Assembly: GCA_027451425.1 (NCBI GenBank)
Contig: DAIDJH010000029.1
Span: 1-11,110, forward strand
Origin: Bdellovibrionales bacterium
GTDB lineage: Bacteria > Bdellovibrionota > Bdellovibrionia > Bdellovibrionales > UBA1609
Direction: 5' to 3'
DNA length: 11,110 nt
Shown: one piece after another, positions 1 through 7,700 of the stretch
How positions within the stretch are numbered: position 1 is the first letter of the stretch
Layout of the letters: every line of letters starts with the position of its first letter
Program-made: the position numbers and the translations under genes
The notes under the pieces: model-generated
Databases searched by the model: none
Seen by the model: the letters and a program-made list of their open reading frames with translations, nothing else
Told to the model about the DNA's origin: nothing

Positions 1-352
1 GTTGCTTCAGGCGGCCTTGCAGCGTCTTTTCTTTTTTTCTGTAATCATTCTCAAGATTGGACTCTTTTTGTTTGAGCGAAGCTTCCAACCCCTGAACGCG
101 CTGTTTTTCTTTACGAACTTCATTCTCGACATTACGCCGAGCTCGGCTTTCAAACTCCGCCGCTTTTTGAGTGGAATCTTTCTCAATTTTTTGCGCTTGC
201 GCTCTGGCGCGCGCCAAAATTTTTTCGGCCTCTTTGCTCGCATCGTTCTTAAGTTTATTGTCTTGAATTTGTCGGTAAAAATATAGCCCGACAAAACCGG
301 TAAAAAAGCCAGCCGCCAAACTGACAATCGTGACAATCAATGATTTGTCCAT
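1..352 (-). CDS. rny: Ribonuclease Y, N-terminal part (cut by left window edge)
   Basis: The first 117 codons of an open frame run off the left edge of the window. RNase Y is a membrane-anchored endoribonuclease that starts mRNA decay; its catalytic KH and HD domains would lie beyond the edge and are not seen. What is visible fits the N-terminus of the family: one membrane segment at about residues 5-26 (SLIVTIVSLAAGFF...), followed by a charged, Ala/Lys/Glu/Gln-rich coiled coil from about residue 33 to the end, including KEAEKILARARAQAQKIEKD. The ATG at 352 is chosen because GAGGAG lies six bases upstream. It starts 19 bp after the cyclo-ligase stop codon, so it is probably cotranscribed with it. 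The order zapA, cyclo-ligase, rny is, from memory, a common neighbourhood in delta-type proteobacteria, which supports the call. Without the catalytic domains, another membrane-anchored coiled-coil protein cannot be fully excluded. Confidence 0.85.
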   Translation of the reverse strand, partial: MDKSLIVTIVSLAAGFFTGFVGLYFYRQIQDNKLKNDASKEAEKILARARAQAQKIEKDSTQKAAEFESRARRNVENEVRKEKQRVQGLEASLKQKESNLENDYRKKEKTLQGRLKQ

Positions 353-358
353 CGCACG

Positions 359-364
359 CTCCTC
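359..364 (-). promoter_or_regulatory. Ribosome binding site of rny
   Basis: On the minus strand these bases read GAGGAG, six bases before the ATG at 352. This strong Shine-Dalgarno sequence fixes the start of the RNase Y frame and lies in the 19-bp gap after the cyclo-ligase gene, so rny has its own ribosome entry site although it is probably cotranscribed. Confidence 0.75.
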
Positions 365-371
365 AAATTAT

Positions 372-980
372 TTAAGCGACCATCCGTCGCAACACATATT
401 TATCGGTCACCACGAGATCCACGCCAGCGTCGTGCGGATCACACGGCAACTCGTCACTTGCGATCTGCTCGACTGACGCGACTCCAATTTTCAAACCTTT
501 AAAACTCTTTAGTGCGCGATCATAATAACCGCGTCCCCGCCCCAAACGATTCAGATGGCGATCAAACGCCAATCCCGGCACCAACATTACATCCAACGAA
601 GCAATCTCAACACGGTCCGAACGAAGCGGGTGTGGTTCATCAATACCCCATTCGCTTCGAACAAAATCGCTCGGCGTCTTGGGATGAAAGAACTCAAGTT
701 CGTCGCCCTGCACACGTGGGAAGGCCCAAAACCAACCGCGGTCATCAAACAGCGTGTTAATATCAACTTCATCATCTTTGGAGCGGAAGGCTCCGACTCG
801 GATTGGCACATTATTTTTTGCGCCTGGCAAGATCGCACGCAGGTGTTCAACCAACTGTCGGCCGATCGCCTGCCGCAACACTCCGTTGCGCAAATAATTT
901 GCAGTCGCGACTTTGAACTGCGTACGCAGGTCGCCTTTTTTCACTTCGTTCAATTTTCTATTCAGCTTGCCACTATTCAA
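372..980 (-). CDS. fau: 5-formyltetrahydrofolate cyclo-ligase
   Basis: The enzyme converts 5-formyl-THF to 5,10-methenyl-THF with ATP in the cytoplasm, returning a dead-end folate to the one-carbon pool. The 202-residue frame has the usual length and the family blocks in order: VPIRVGAFRSKDDEVD (58-73), WFWAFPRVQGDELEFF (83-98), the nucleotide-binding signature VPGLAFDRHLNRLGRGRGYYDR (134-155), and the C-terminal ELPCDPHDAGVDLVVTDK (177-194). The start is uncertain. An in-frame stop lies just upstream, so translation starts at TTG 980 or at a later codon such as GTG 944 (VKKGDLRTQ...), which is nearer to the usual N-terminus. None has a strong Shine-Dalgarno sequence; TTG 980 has only a weak GTGAG. 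The gene lies 46 bp after zapA and 19 bp before rny, so translation may depend partly on readthrough from zapA. The symbol fau (ygfA) follows the gammaproteobacterial name. Confidence 0.94.
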   Translation of the reverse strand: MNSGKLNRKLNEVKKGDLRTQFKVATANYLRNGVLRQAIGRQLVEHLRAILPGAKNNVPIRVGAFRSKDDEVDINTLFDDRGWFWAFPRVQGDELEFFHPKTPSDFVRSEWGIDEPHPLRSDRVEIASLDVMLVPGLAFDRHLNRLGRGRGYYDRALKSFKGLKIGVASVEQIASDELPCDPHDAGVDLVVTDKYVLRRMVA

Positions 981-1026
981 GCGCGCTCACTTCGGTATAA
1001 CGACAGGCTTAAACGCCAGTTCGTTT

Positions 1027-1362
1027 TTACCTTTGTGAGGCAATTATGGAGTCAAATCGATCAAGAACGTCGCGGCCCCGTGTTTCAATGTGATCGAGTT
1101 CCACGGATAATGTTTTTTTCAATAACATCAACTCTTCTGCCATATTGAGTGTCGCCAAGACCAATGCATTTTGAAACGACGCTGTCGCATTGATTTGCAT
1201 GGCCTCATTCACCTTTTGATCGACGCTTTGAACAAGCTCTTCCACGGTTTTCGCATCGTGGGTAGAGCGCAATTTCAATGACAACCCTGCCACTTGAACG
1301 TTGTAAATGTTTTTCACTTCGGGCTCGTCAGTCATTGCCCGCAACGTCGTGGGGGTGGACAT
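1027..1362 (-). CDS. zapA: Cell division protein ZapA
   Basis: ZapA is a small cytoplasmic protein that binds FtsZ and cross-links protofilaments, stabilising the Z-ring. The 111-residue product shows the family plan: an N-terminal globular part with the core NVQVAGLSLKLRSTHDAKTVEELVQSVDQKVNEA (about 21-54), then a long helix from about 62 to 105 that would form the tetramer coiled coil (FQNALVLATLNMAEELMLLKK...). I chose ATG 1362, nine bases after AGGAG; GTG 1365 and TTG 1368 are also in frame and closer to the same Shine-Dalgarno sequence, changing the N-terminus by only one or two residues. It is the first gene of the presumed operon zapA, cyclo-ligase, rny. No zapB-like gene is visible upstream; the next gene is divergent and unrelated. 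ZapA sequences are short and variable, so the call relies on the core motif plus neighbours. Confidence 0.88.
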   Translation of the reverse strand: MSTPTTLRAMTDEPEVKNIYNVQVAGLSLKLRSTHDAKTVEELVQSVDQKVNEAMQINATASFQNALVLATLNMAEELMLLKKTLSVELDHIETRGRDVLDRFDSIIASQR

Positions 1363-1371
1363 CACCAAAAA

Positions 1372-1376
1372 CTCCT
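1372..1376 (-). promoter_or_regulatory. Ribosome binding site of zapA
   Basis: On the minus strand these bases read AGGAG. Three in-frame start codons follow: TTG at 3, GTG at 6 and ATG at 9 bases spacing. The TTG is too close for efficient use; GTG or ATG are both possible and ATG is preferred by codon type. Confidence 0.6.
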
Positions 1377-1494
1377 ATAGCTGCCTCAGGTTACAATATC
1401 ACCTTCAAACTATACTGTTAGCGCATTTAGCCCACTTTGGCAATTTTACCGATCGACTGGATTGCCGTTGCGCTTTGCATAATATTGATTTATG

Positions 1495-1517
1495 AGGCTT
1501 CAGGACTGCTTGAGCCT
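1495..1517 (+). other. Imperfect hairpin in the leader of the cysteine-rich protein gene
   Basis: AGGCTTCA at 1495-1502 can pair with TGAGCCT at 1511-1517, with one bulged T and an eight-base loop. The stem ends four bases before the GGGAGGGG stretch (1521-1528) that holds the Shine-Dalgarno sequence. It is too far from any T-run to be a terminator. It might affect ribosome access, but a chance inverted repeat of this quality is not unlikely. Confidence 0.3.
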
Positions 1518-1521
1518 TCTG

Positions 1522-1526
1522 GGAGG
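1522..1526 (+). promoter_or_regulatory. Ribosome binding site of the cysteine-rich protein gene
   Basis: GGAGG within the purine stretch GGGAGGGG lies nine bases before the ATG at 1536. This strong site is the main evidence, with the signal peptide, that the plus-strand frame is real and not the antisense frame on the other strand. Confidence 0.7.
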
Positions 1527-1535
1527 GGATAATCG

Positions 1536-2003
1536 ATGACAAAATTTAACTTCACCACACTCGTGGTATTTTCAACTTTTGCGCTCATTATTTTATTCCC
1601 GCCTGCAGGTTTGGCATGCACGGCCTGGCGAGCACGCAATTCAACTTGTGTTTTTGGCGACTCCCAGGATGGGGTTTTATGGACACGAAGTTGCCCCAAT
1701 ACGGTATGCCACCGTGCCGGTCGCTTCATCACGAACATCCCATGTAACAATGAAACGATCTGTATGCCGTCGAGTTCTATGGATGGCCCAACAATGCCAG
1801 GAACCGACACGCAATTGCCGATCCACGTTAACCCCAATAATTTAACTACTGTTTGCCAAAAATGGTATCCGGTGTCAGGGGATGATTCGCAAATGGACGG
1901 CTGTCAGAGCGATCAACTCGAGTGGCGTCGCGTCTGCCAACAATACGACCCCGCAACACTTCCAACTGAGACGTGCTCGGCTGACTACCCGCCGGATAAC
2001 TAA
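1536..2003 (+). CDS. Predicted secreted cysteine-rich protein, unknown function
   Basis: I do not recognise this 155-residue protein. Residues 1-27 form a classical signal peptide: Lys3, a hydrophobic stretch from about 9 to 22, and GLA before Cys28. Cleavage after Ala27 by signal peptidase I is likely. Gly at -3 and Leu at -2 fit a lipobox poorly, but a lipoprotein with Cys28 as the acylated residue is not excluded. The mature part has ten cysteines (28, 38, 53, 58, 70, 76, 107, 123, 134, 147), an even number suited to five disulfides in the periplasm or outside. A D-x3-W-x-R-x-C motif occurs twice (45-53 and 126-134), suggesting internal duplication. No catalytic motif is seen, and there is no transmembrane segment after the signal. 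The gene stands alone on the plus strand between two conserved minus-strand blocks, with a strong Shine-Dalgarno sequence. An antisense frame (1490-1837) covers part of it but lacks recognisable features. Likely lineage-restricted. Confidence 0.72.
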   Translation: MTKFNFTTLVVFSTFALIILFPPAGLACTAWRARNSTCVFGDSQDGVLWTRSCPNTVCHRAGRFITNIPCNNETICMPSSSMDGPTMPGTDTQLPIHVNPNNLTTVCQKWYPVSGDDSQMDGCQSDQLEWRRVCQQYDPATLPTETCSADYPPDN

Positions 2004-2012
2004 AATCGCCGC

Positions 2013-2029
2013 GCGCCATCAGATGGCGC
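2013..2029 (-). terminator. Short perfect inverted repeat between convergent genes, possible weak terminator
   Basis: GCGCCATC and GATGGCGC are perfect 8-base arms around a single A, so the real stem would be about 6-7 bp with a 3-5 base loop. It starts in the last base of the transporter stop codon and lies in the gap before the end of the plus-strand gene. On the minus strand a TTTT follows only after about seven further bases; on the plus strand no T-run follows. It could end transcription of the ppdK-smc-ftsY-transporter operon weakly, or protect mRNA 3' ends from both sides, but it is not a textbook intrinsic terminator. Confidence 0.4.
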
Positions 2030-3636
2030 TACCGTTCGCGCAAAAATGCGTAGACATGGGCCGATAACAATCCCACCACGCGACGAAAGTCGCTGAGGAC
2101 GTCCAGATGAATCGAGCTGGTATTAATTGTTTCTTTTCGGCCAGCGACCATTCTCTCGATATGAGCTTCGCGTAGCATTCTCTCCATTTTTCTAATCACG
2201 CGCTTTTTAAAAACGACTTTCGCGGCCAAGTCCTGACTCTTCAACTGAAAGCAACTCACCGACAATTCCGCCACTTCTACGACCGCCGCATGCAGTGTTT
2301 CAAGCTCCTTCCCGCCCTCACTGCTGAATTCCAATTTCAGCGAGTGCTTCTTTTCGGCAAGTTCAATGATGGAGTTGTCGATCACATCTGCGGCACTTTC
2401 AAGATCGGACGCAAAGCTGAACAATCGCACCATTTCACGATGAAGATCATGATCGTCGGTACGCATATATTTCGTGATGAACAAGTCGATCTCGCGATTG
2501 AGCAGATCGACCCGGTTGTCGCGCGCCCGCAAGTCCGCGACCAAATCTGAGTTTTCGTCACGTAGAACAACAATCGAATCCTTGATCATCGAGATCACGA
2601 TATCCGCCATCCGTAAACATTCGCGTTCAGCATGGGCAAGAACCACACTCGGCGATTCAAACGTGGCCCGATCCAGATACTTTACCGAAAATTCACGCTC
2701 GTTCGGGCGCGGAGGGATGAGCTTCTGAACCAAATGTGCGCCTTGCCGAATAAACGGGAAAAACAAAAGGGCACCGCAACAGTTAAAAAACAAATGGGCA
2801 TCGGCCACATCGCGCGCCGGATTGCCAGTTGTGATCAGTCTCGCCGCGTAGGGAGTGAAAAAATAAAATAGCGAAACCATAACGACTTTATGCAAACAGT
2901 GCGCCCAGGCCACTTGCCGACCGGTGGAGTTGCTGTCGACCGATGCAAGCAGTGCCGTTGCGGTTGTGCCAATGTTCGCCCCATAGACCCAGTAAAAAGC
3001 GTCCGTGACACTGATGAGACCCGATGTGGCCATGGTCATAGCAATGCCGACAACCACCGCACTACTACGGATCATCGCGGTAAAAATTGCCACGACAACA
3101 ACCATCGCAAACGGGTTATTACGAAAGTAGGCGATCGTTTCAGGGAACAACTCCGCCGCCTTAAGTGCCTGAGCACCTAAGCCGATCACCTCAAGACCAA
3201 AAAACATAAGACCAAAACCCATCACGGCTTGCGCCACCCGATTCAGAACGCGCTTATGTGAAAAAAGTTGAATCGCAAATGCGAATCCAAAAATGGGCAG
3301 TCCGAGCAAGGCCACGTTCAAGCTCAAAAGCTGTGTGGTAATCGTCGTACCAACACCGGTGCCGAGAATGATCCCCATGACCTGTTCAAGACTCACAACC
3401 CCCGCAGTACCCAACCCGACCAGAGTGGACGTCACCGCCCCCGAGCTCTGCACAAGCACAGTGATAGCAACACCGGAAAGTAAAGCAAGAAACGGCCGAT
3501 TAGAAAGTTTCGCGATCATATCGCGAATACGGTTGGCCGCGAGGCTCTGCAAATTCTCGCTGGCGATTTTCATTCCGAGCAAAAATAGCCCAGTGCCACC
3601 GACCAACAGGATCAGAATGGAGTGAGCCTCCATCAT
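2029..3636 (-). CDS. Na/Pi-cotransporter family membrane protein with PhoU-like C-terminal domain
   Basis: The 535-residue protein resembles the bacterial NptA/YjbB group: an inner-membrane Na_Pi_cotrans domain (about 1-305) and a cytosolic PhoU-like helical domain (about 330-530). The inverted-repeat transport core is visible: VLVQSSGAVTSTLVG (60-74) with LGTGVGTTITTQLL (91-104) in repeat 1, and MIRSSAVVVGIAMT (188-201) with GANIGTTATALLAS (219-232) in repeat 2. The second QSS motif, which in the family helps bind sodium and phosphate, reads RSS (190-192), so substrate or activity may differ. The tail has many acidic and basic helices typical of PhoU-like regions. The start ATG 3636 overlaps the ftsY stop as ATGA, and GAGG lies seven bases upstream, indicating translational coupling; ATG 3633 is an alternative. 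It is the last gene of the block. Family members have been linked to phosphate export or homeostasis; the substrate here is inferred only. Confidence 0.9.
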   Translation of the reverse strand: MMEAHSILILLVGGTGLFLLGMKIASENLQSLAANRIRDMIAKLSNRPFLALLSGVAITVLVQSSGAVTSTLVGLGTAGVVSLEQVMGIILGTGVGTTITTQLLSLNVALLGLPIFGFAFAIQLFSHKRVLNRVAQAVMGFGLMFFGLEVIGLGAQALKAAELFPETIAYFRNNPFAMVVVVAIFTAMIRSSAVVVGIAMTMATSGLISVTDAFYWVYGANIGTTATALLASVDSNSTGRQVAWAHCLHKVVMVSLFYFFTPYAARLITTGNPARDVADAHLFFNCCGALLFFPFIRQGAHLVQKLIPPRPNEREFSVKYLDRATFESPSVVLAHAERECLRMADIVISMIKDSIVVLRDENSDLVADLRARDNRVDLLNREIDLFITKYMRTDDHDLHREMVRLFSFASDLESAADVIDNSIIELAEKKHSLKLEFSSEGGKELETLHAAVVEVAELSVSCFQLKSQDLAAKVVFKKRVIRKMERMLREAHIERMVAGRKETINTSSIHLDVLSDFRRVVGLLSAHVYAFLRER

Positions 3637-4784
3637 ACAATGGCCTCAATAAATTCAGTTGTTGAAAATGGCCGCAAATCTTCAACAGATTCACCGATGC
3701 CGATATAAGTAATGGGGACGCCGACTTCGCTGGCGATGCCGATAATAACTCCGCCTTTCGCGCTACCATCCATTTTCGTCACGATCACACCAGTCAGATC
3801 TACAGAGGCATGAAATTGACGAGCTTGCATCAGCGCGTTTTGTCCGGCATTAGCGTCAATGACGAGGATACGCTCATGCGGTGCGGAGGAGATTACCTTG
3901 GACATAACCCGTTTCATTTTCTTAAGCTCTTCCATTAGATTTTCTTGCGTGTGCAAACGCCCCGCCGTATCGACAATAACAAGATCCGCGTTTATGGCCC
4001 GCGCATGCTCAAGACCGGAATACGCCATGGCGCTTGGATCTTTGACGTTCTCGGGAGAGTAAATTTCGGCACCAGCGCGCTCAGCCCAAGCGCGGAGCTG
4101 ACTATCGGCAGCGGCACGAAAAGTGTCGCCTGCGACAATAAGTGTTTTAAGGCCGCGAGCCCGTGCCATCGCCGCAAGTTTGCCGATCGTTGTTGTTTTA
4201 CCAGCGCCGTTCACGCCGACAACCATCCACACAATGGGACCAACTTTTTTCTCTGCCAGAGAGCTATCCGCCAATGTAGAAAATAAATCGTGTTTGCCCG
4301 GAGAGTCGAGGATGAGTTCAAGTCTAGACCTCAAGGCGCCGCGCACAGTTTCGAGATCGGTCTTATCGGAACGACTTAAATTCTCTGACAATTGATCAAA
4401 TAGAGCTTCAGCCGTCTTGGGACCGATGTCACTCAAGTAGAGTGCTTCTTCTAATTGATCTTTTACGTTGGCGTGAATATCGCCGTTGAGAAGTTGACCG
4501 CCGACAGCGCTTGCAATTCGCCCCCAAAAATTGTTTCGCGTTTGCGCTAGGGCTACGCTCAGTATGGCCGTTTTTGGTTCGGCGGTCAGTGACGGCCGAC
4601 CTAAACCATTTTTCTGCGGCCCCTTCCACTCCAAGCCGATTTCGACCGGTTTTTTGGAGATCACTTCCGGATCGTCTTGACTGATTTTGAAATAATACCG
4701 AGAAAAGTAATAGAGGCTCGACGTAACAATAGCGATCCCGATAAAAGCGATCGCCATTATAACGATGATAGCTGTCGAACCCAT
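3633..4784 (-). CDS. ftsY: Signal recognition particle receptor FtsY with N-terminal membrane segment
   Basis: FtsY is the SRP receptor GTPase that docks ribosome-SRP complexes at the inner membrane for cotranslational insertion. The 383-residue product has an N domain (about 82-175) and a complete G domain: G1 GVNGAGKTT (190-198), DTFRAAA (220-226), G3 DTAGR (272-276), G4 TKMD (336-339), the closing GIGESVEDLRPF (362-373), and the SRP-type DANAGQNA (310-317). That last motif and the N domain separate it from Ffh, which would also have a C-terminal Met-rich M domain, absent here. Residues 5-26 are a clear transmembrane helix, followed by a short linker of about 55 residues in place of the long acidic A domain of E. 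coli FtsY, so it is probably anchored directly. It starts six bases after the smc stop, with only a weak AGGCGG ahead, and overlaps the transporter gene by four bases. FlhF is excluded by length and motifs. Confidence 0.96.
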   Translation of the reverse strand: MGSTAIIVIMAIAFIGIAIVTSSLYYFSRYYFKISQDDPEVISKKPVEIGLEWKGPQKNGLGRPSLTAEPKTAILSVALAQTRNNFWGRIASAVGGQLLNGDIHANVKDQLEEALYLSDIGPKTAEALFDQLSENLSRSDKTDLETVRGALRSRLELILDSPGKHDLFSTLADSSLAEKKVGPIVWMVVGVNGAGKTTTIGKLAAMARARGLKTLIVAGDTFRAAADSQLRAWAERAGAEIYSPENVKDPSAMAYSGLEHARAINADLVIVDTAGRLHTQENLMEELKKMKRVMSKVISSAPHERILVIDANAGQNALMQARQFHASVDLTGVIVTKMDGSAKGGVIIGIASEVGVPITYIGIGESVEDLRPFSTTEFIEAIV

Positions 4785-4790
4785 TGCCGC

Positions 4791-7700
4791 CTAAGTCTGC
4801 GCTAATTTCTGCGCATCATCAAGACTCACCGAGACCATTTTTGAAACGCCCTTTTCTTGCATGGTCACACCGTAAAGTCTGTTGTTGACACGCATCGTGT
4901 GCTTGTTGTGAGTGACAACGATAATTTGCGAACGTTTGGCCATTTCTTTTACCAGATCGTTGAAGCGAAAAACGTTGGCGTCATCAAGAGGCGCATCGAC
5001 CTCGTCAAGCAGACAGAATGGCGACGGACGGACAAGAAATATTGAAAAAATGAGCGACACCGCCGTCAGCGCCTTTTCTCCACCCGAAAGGAGCGATACA
5101 TTTTGCTGCTTTTTACCCGGCGGCCGCGCCACAATATCGATCCCCACTTCATCGGCCTCCGGGCTTTCAACAAGAATCAATTGGGCCTCACCACCACCAA
5201 AAAGAACTGGAAAAACCTTTTGAAAGCGATCATTCACTTGCTCAAAGGTATCCTTGAAACGGCGCGAACAAATTCGATTTATTCGCTCGATCACTTTGCG
5301 CAAGTTGTCCTTAGCCTCGAGAAGGTCCGTGTGCTGCTGCGATAAAAATTCGAAGCGCGTTTTCACTTCGTCATATTCTTGAATCGCCGCCAAATTCACT
5401 TCACCAATGCGTTTCACCTTTTCGCGTAAATCCTCAACGTCACGCGCGTACTGTTGCTCTTTCGCCGCCGTCGCTTCAGTATCGGTCACGCCGCCGGTCA
5501 TATCACCCTGTGCGACCGAGTCTAAATCGAGCTGATAACGCTCTTGAATTTGTTCGATGAGTCGCGCTTCTTGCATGCGCGACTCGCCCATCTTCAGTTG
5601 CATGTCGTTTAAACGGGAGCGGATGGCAAAAAGCTCTTGATGATTTTGCGATACTGCTTCTTCTAATTTCCGCGTACCGGCTGCCAAATTTTCGTATTCA
5701 TCGCGCGCGCGCGAAACAGTGAGCTCCGCCTCTTTTGATTGATGAACCCAACGTTGAAGTTCAGTTTGCAATTGCTCGACTTCAATTTGACTCGAACTGA
5801 GCGTAAAGGAGTTCGTTGCGGTTTCTTCAGACATCCGAGCAATATTCCCCGCCAGCTCTTGCAACGAGGCTTCAAGCCGCGCGTGTTCACGCTCAAGACT
5901 TTCGACCTCTTGGCGTCTCGTGGCGGCACGAACCTTCAACTCTGTCACTTCGCGGCCGCGTTCGTCGCTACCAGCGCGAATATTGGTCAGCTCTTCGGTG
6001 AGCGCCGCGCATCGCGCTTCGTTCGCTCGCAATTTCTCCTTTAGCGACTCAAGTTCGGATCGCACGTCGAAAAGAGTTTTTTCTAATTTTATTTTTTCAT
6101 CTTGCAGCCGAACAGTTTCGCGATTTTCACGCTCCCAAGCGTTTTGTGCGTTACTGAGCTCATGCTCCGCACGCTCAAGATCTTTCTTGAGCTCCGCAAT
6201 TTTAATCTCTTTTTCAACGGCGGTTTTCTTGGCGGCCTCAAGTGCTTCTTGCAAACCCGCCTCTTGCTCTTCTATTTTTCTCAGACTGAGTTGCGCGAGT
6301 TGAAATTTTCCGCTCAGTTCTTCGCGTTTCAATGACAGCTCTTTGATCTCGCGCCGTCTTTTCAGGACGCCCGAATCGGCGCTTTCCGAAGCTCCGCCGG
6401 TGAGCACTCCGTCGGGAGTTAGAATATCACCTTCCATCGTTACAAAAGAGCGCGATGGATAAGTGGAGCGCAATCGCAACGCCGTGCGAATCGAATCGAC
6501 AACCACGACGTCAGTGAAAAAACTGGCCACTTGTTGGGTGCGATAATTTTCAGGTATCGACACCACCTCGTGCAAAAGCGCCTGTACCCCAGGCTCCGCC
6601 TTGATGTTCGCATCCGCTTCAAACGCCATTTCGTGCATGGCTGAATCTGTCTGAGCGTCACTCACGTTTAAAAAACTCGACCGACCGCGCTTTTGCGCTT
6701 TTAAATAGTCGACAGCATGCAGCGAGTGATCACTCGACTCAGATAATAACAATTGTAAGCGTGTGCCAAGCGAAGCTTCCATCGCCAGTTCGTATTTGGC
6801 CGGTACCTCGACAACATCCGCAAGCGGACGAAATTCCGCCGCAGAATCGCTCGCACCAAACACCGCGCCAGCTTCACTCACACGCGACCCATTCGTGCGC
6901 GACCGTTGCCACATCAGGACACTGCGCACACCGTCTTCAAACCCCTCGAAGTTCGACTGCAAATTTTCAAGACCGTACAACCGGCTCGCGACTTGATTCA
7001 ATTCGTCTTTCAAGCGATCGTTTTCGGAGCGCCTTTCGCCGATTTGATGTCTGACTTCTTGTAAATTACCGCCAATCAAATCGAGATCGCGCGTGTGATC
7101 GAGTTGCATTTGCCGCTCGACTTCAAGATCTTTAAATACGCGATTACGCCGATCAGTGAACTCCTCTTTTTTGCTAAGGAGCTCGCCCCCTCTCACTTCG
7201 GTCTCCGCCAACTTTTGCGATTCTTCTTCGAGTCGATTCGCCAAAACCCCTTCGCGGGCATTCAAATGCGAAAGCGAAGCCTGCACCGCAAGCATTTCTC
7301 GCCGCGCTTCAGTCAATTCTTGGTCGGCGCTTTGAATACGCGCCATAATTTCACTTTGAATAGCATCTTTGGCCTGATAGTCCGCTTCGAGGCGAACAAA
7401 CTCTTCGCGCGATTCCGTCAGTCGTTCGATCAAGGTCGTTCGTTCATTATCTAGATTGCCTTGTCGGAGTTGATATTGCGCGAGCATCGACCCCATCATT
7501 TCATTCGATTTGCGCGCCTGCTCGATGGCGAAATTCAATTCGCGGATGCGAAACTCGGTTTCTTGCGTTTTTTGCAAGCGTTCGCGATATCCGATTTGCG
7601 CCGTCTGAACGCTCGCTTCTTTTTCGGCAAGCTCCAATCGTTTGGCGGCGAGATCCGCATCGTATTCCGTCACGTGCGCTTGCGCGAGAGCTTCGGCCTC

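Larger units (their letters stand above)
1363..1535. promoter_or_regulatory. Divergent intergenic region between zapA and the cysteine-rich protein gene
   Basis: This 173-bp region separates the start codons of zapA (minus) and the orphan secreted-protein gene (plus), so it should hold both promoters. Rightward, CATAAT at 1478-1483 is a plausible -10 box, but the best -35 match (TCGACT near 1453) is 19 bases away, longer than ideal. Leftward, TAAAAT on the minus strand (1443-1448) resembles a -10 box without a convincing -35. No promoter can be called firmly by eye. An imperfect hairpin (1495-1517) lies in the leader of the plus-strand gene. I found no 6S RNA-like fold, riboswitch or tRNA in this region. 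Confidence 0.4.

Noticed and set aside
7..336. Basic 109-residue frame on the minus strand
   Set aside because: It is a shifted-frame reading of the RNase Y N-terminus; the rny frame has the ribosome binding site, membrane helix and coiled coil.
555..1148. 197-residue plus-strand frame across the cyclo-ligase and zapA genes
   Set aside because: It is antisense to two well-recognised proteins and resembles no family; long antisense frames are expected in this codon context.
1369..1535. Possible 6S RNA gene upstream of zapA
   Set aside because: The length is close, but I see no long rod-like complementarity with a central bubble; only a short imperfect hairpin is present and promoters for two genes must fit here.
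1609..1621. Lipobox at the end of the signal peptide of the cysteine-rich protein
   Set aside because: The residues before Cys28 are G-L-A, which puts Gly at -3 and Leu at -2 and does not match the usual L-[AS]-[GA]-C; signal peptidase I cleavage fits better, though a lipoprotein is not excluded.
1490..1837. 115-residue minus-strand frame opposite the cysteine-rich protein gene
   Set aside because: No ribosome binding site or domain was seen; the plus-strand frame has a strong Shine-Dalgarno sequence and a signal peptide.
5920..6303. Serine-rich 127-residue plus-strand frame
   Set aside because: It is the complement of the Glu/Leu/Lys/Arg-rich coiled coil of SMC, which reads as Ser/Phe/Leu-rich on the other strand.
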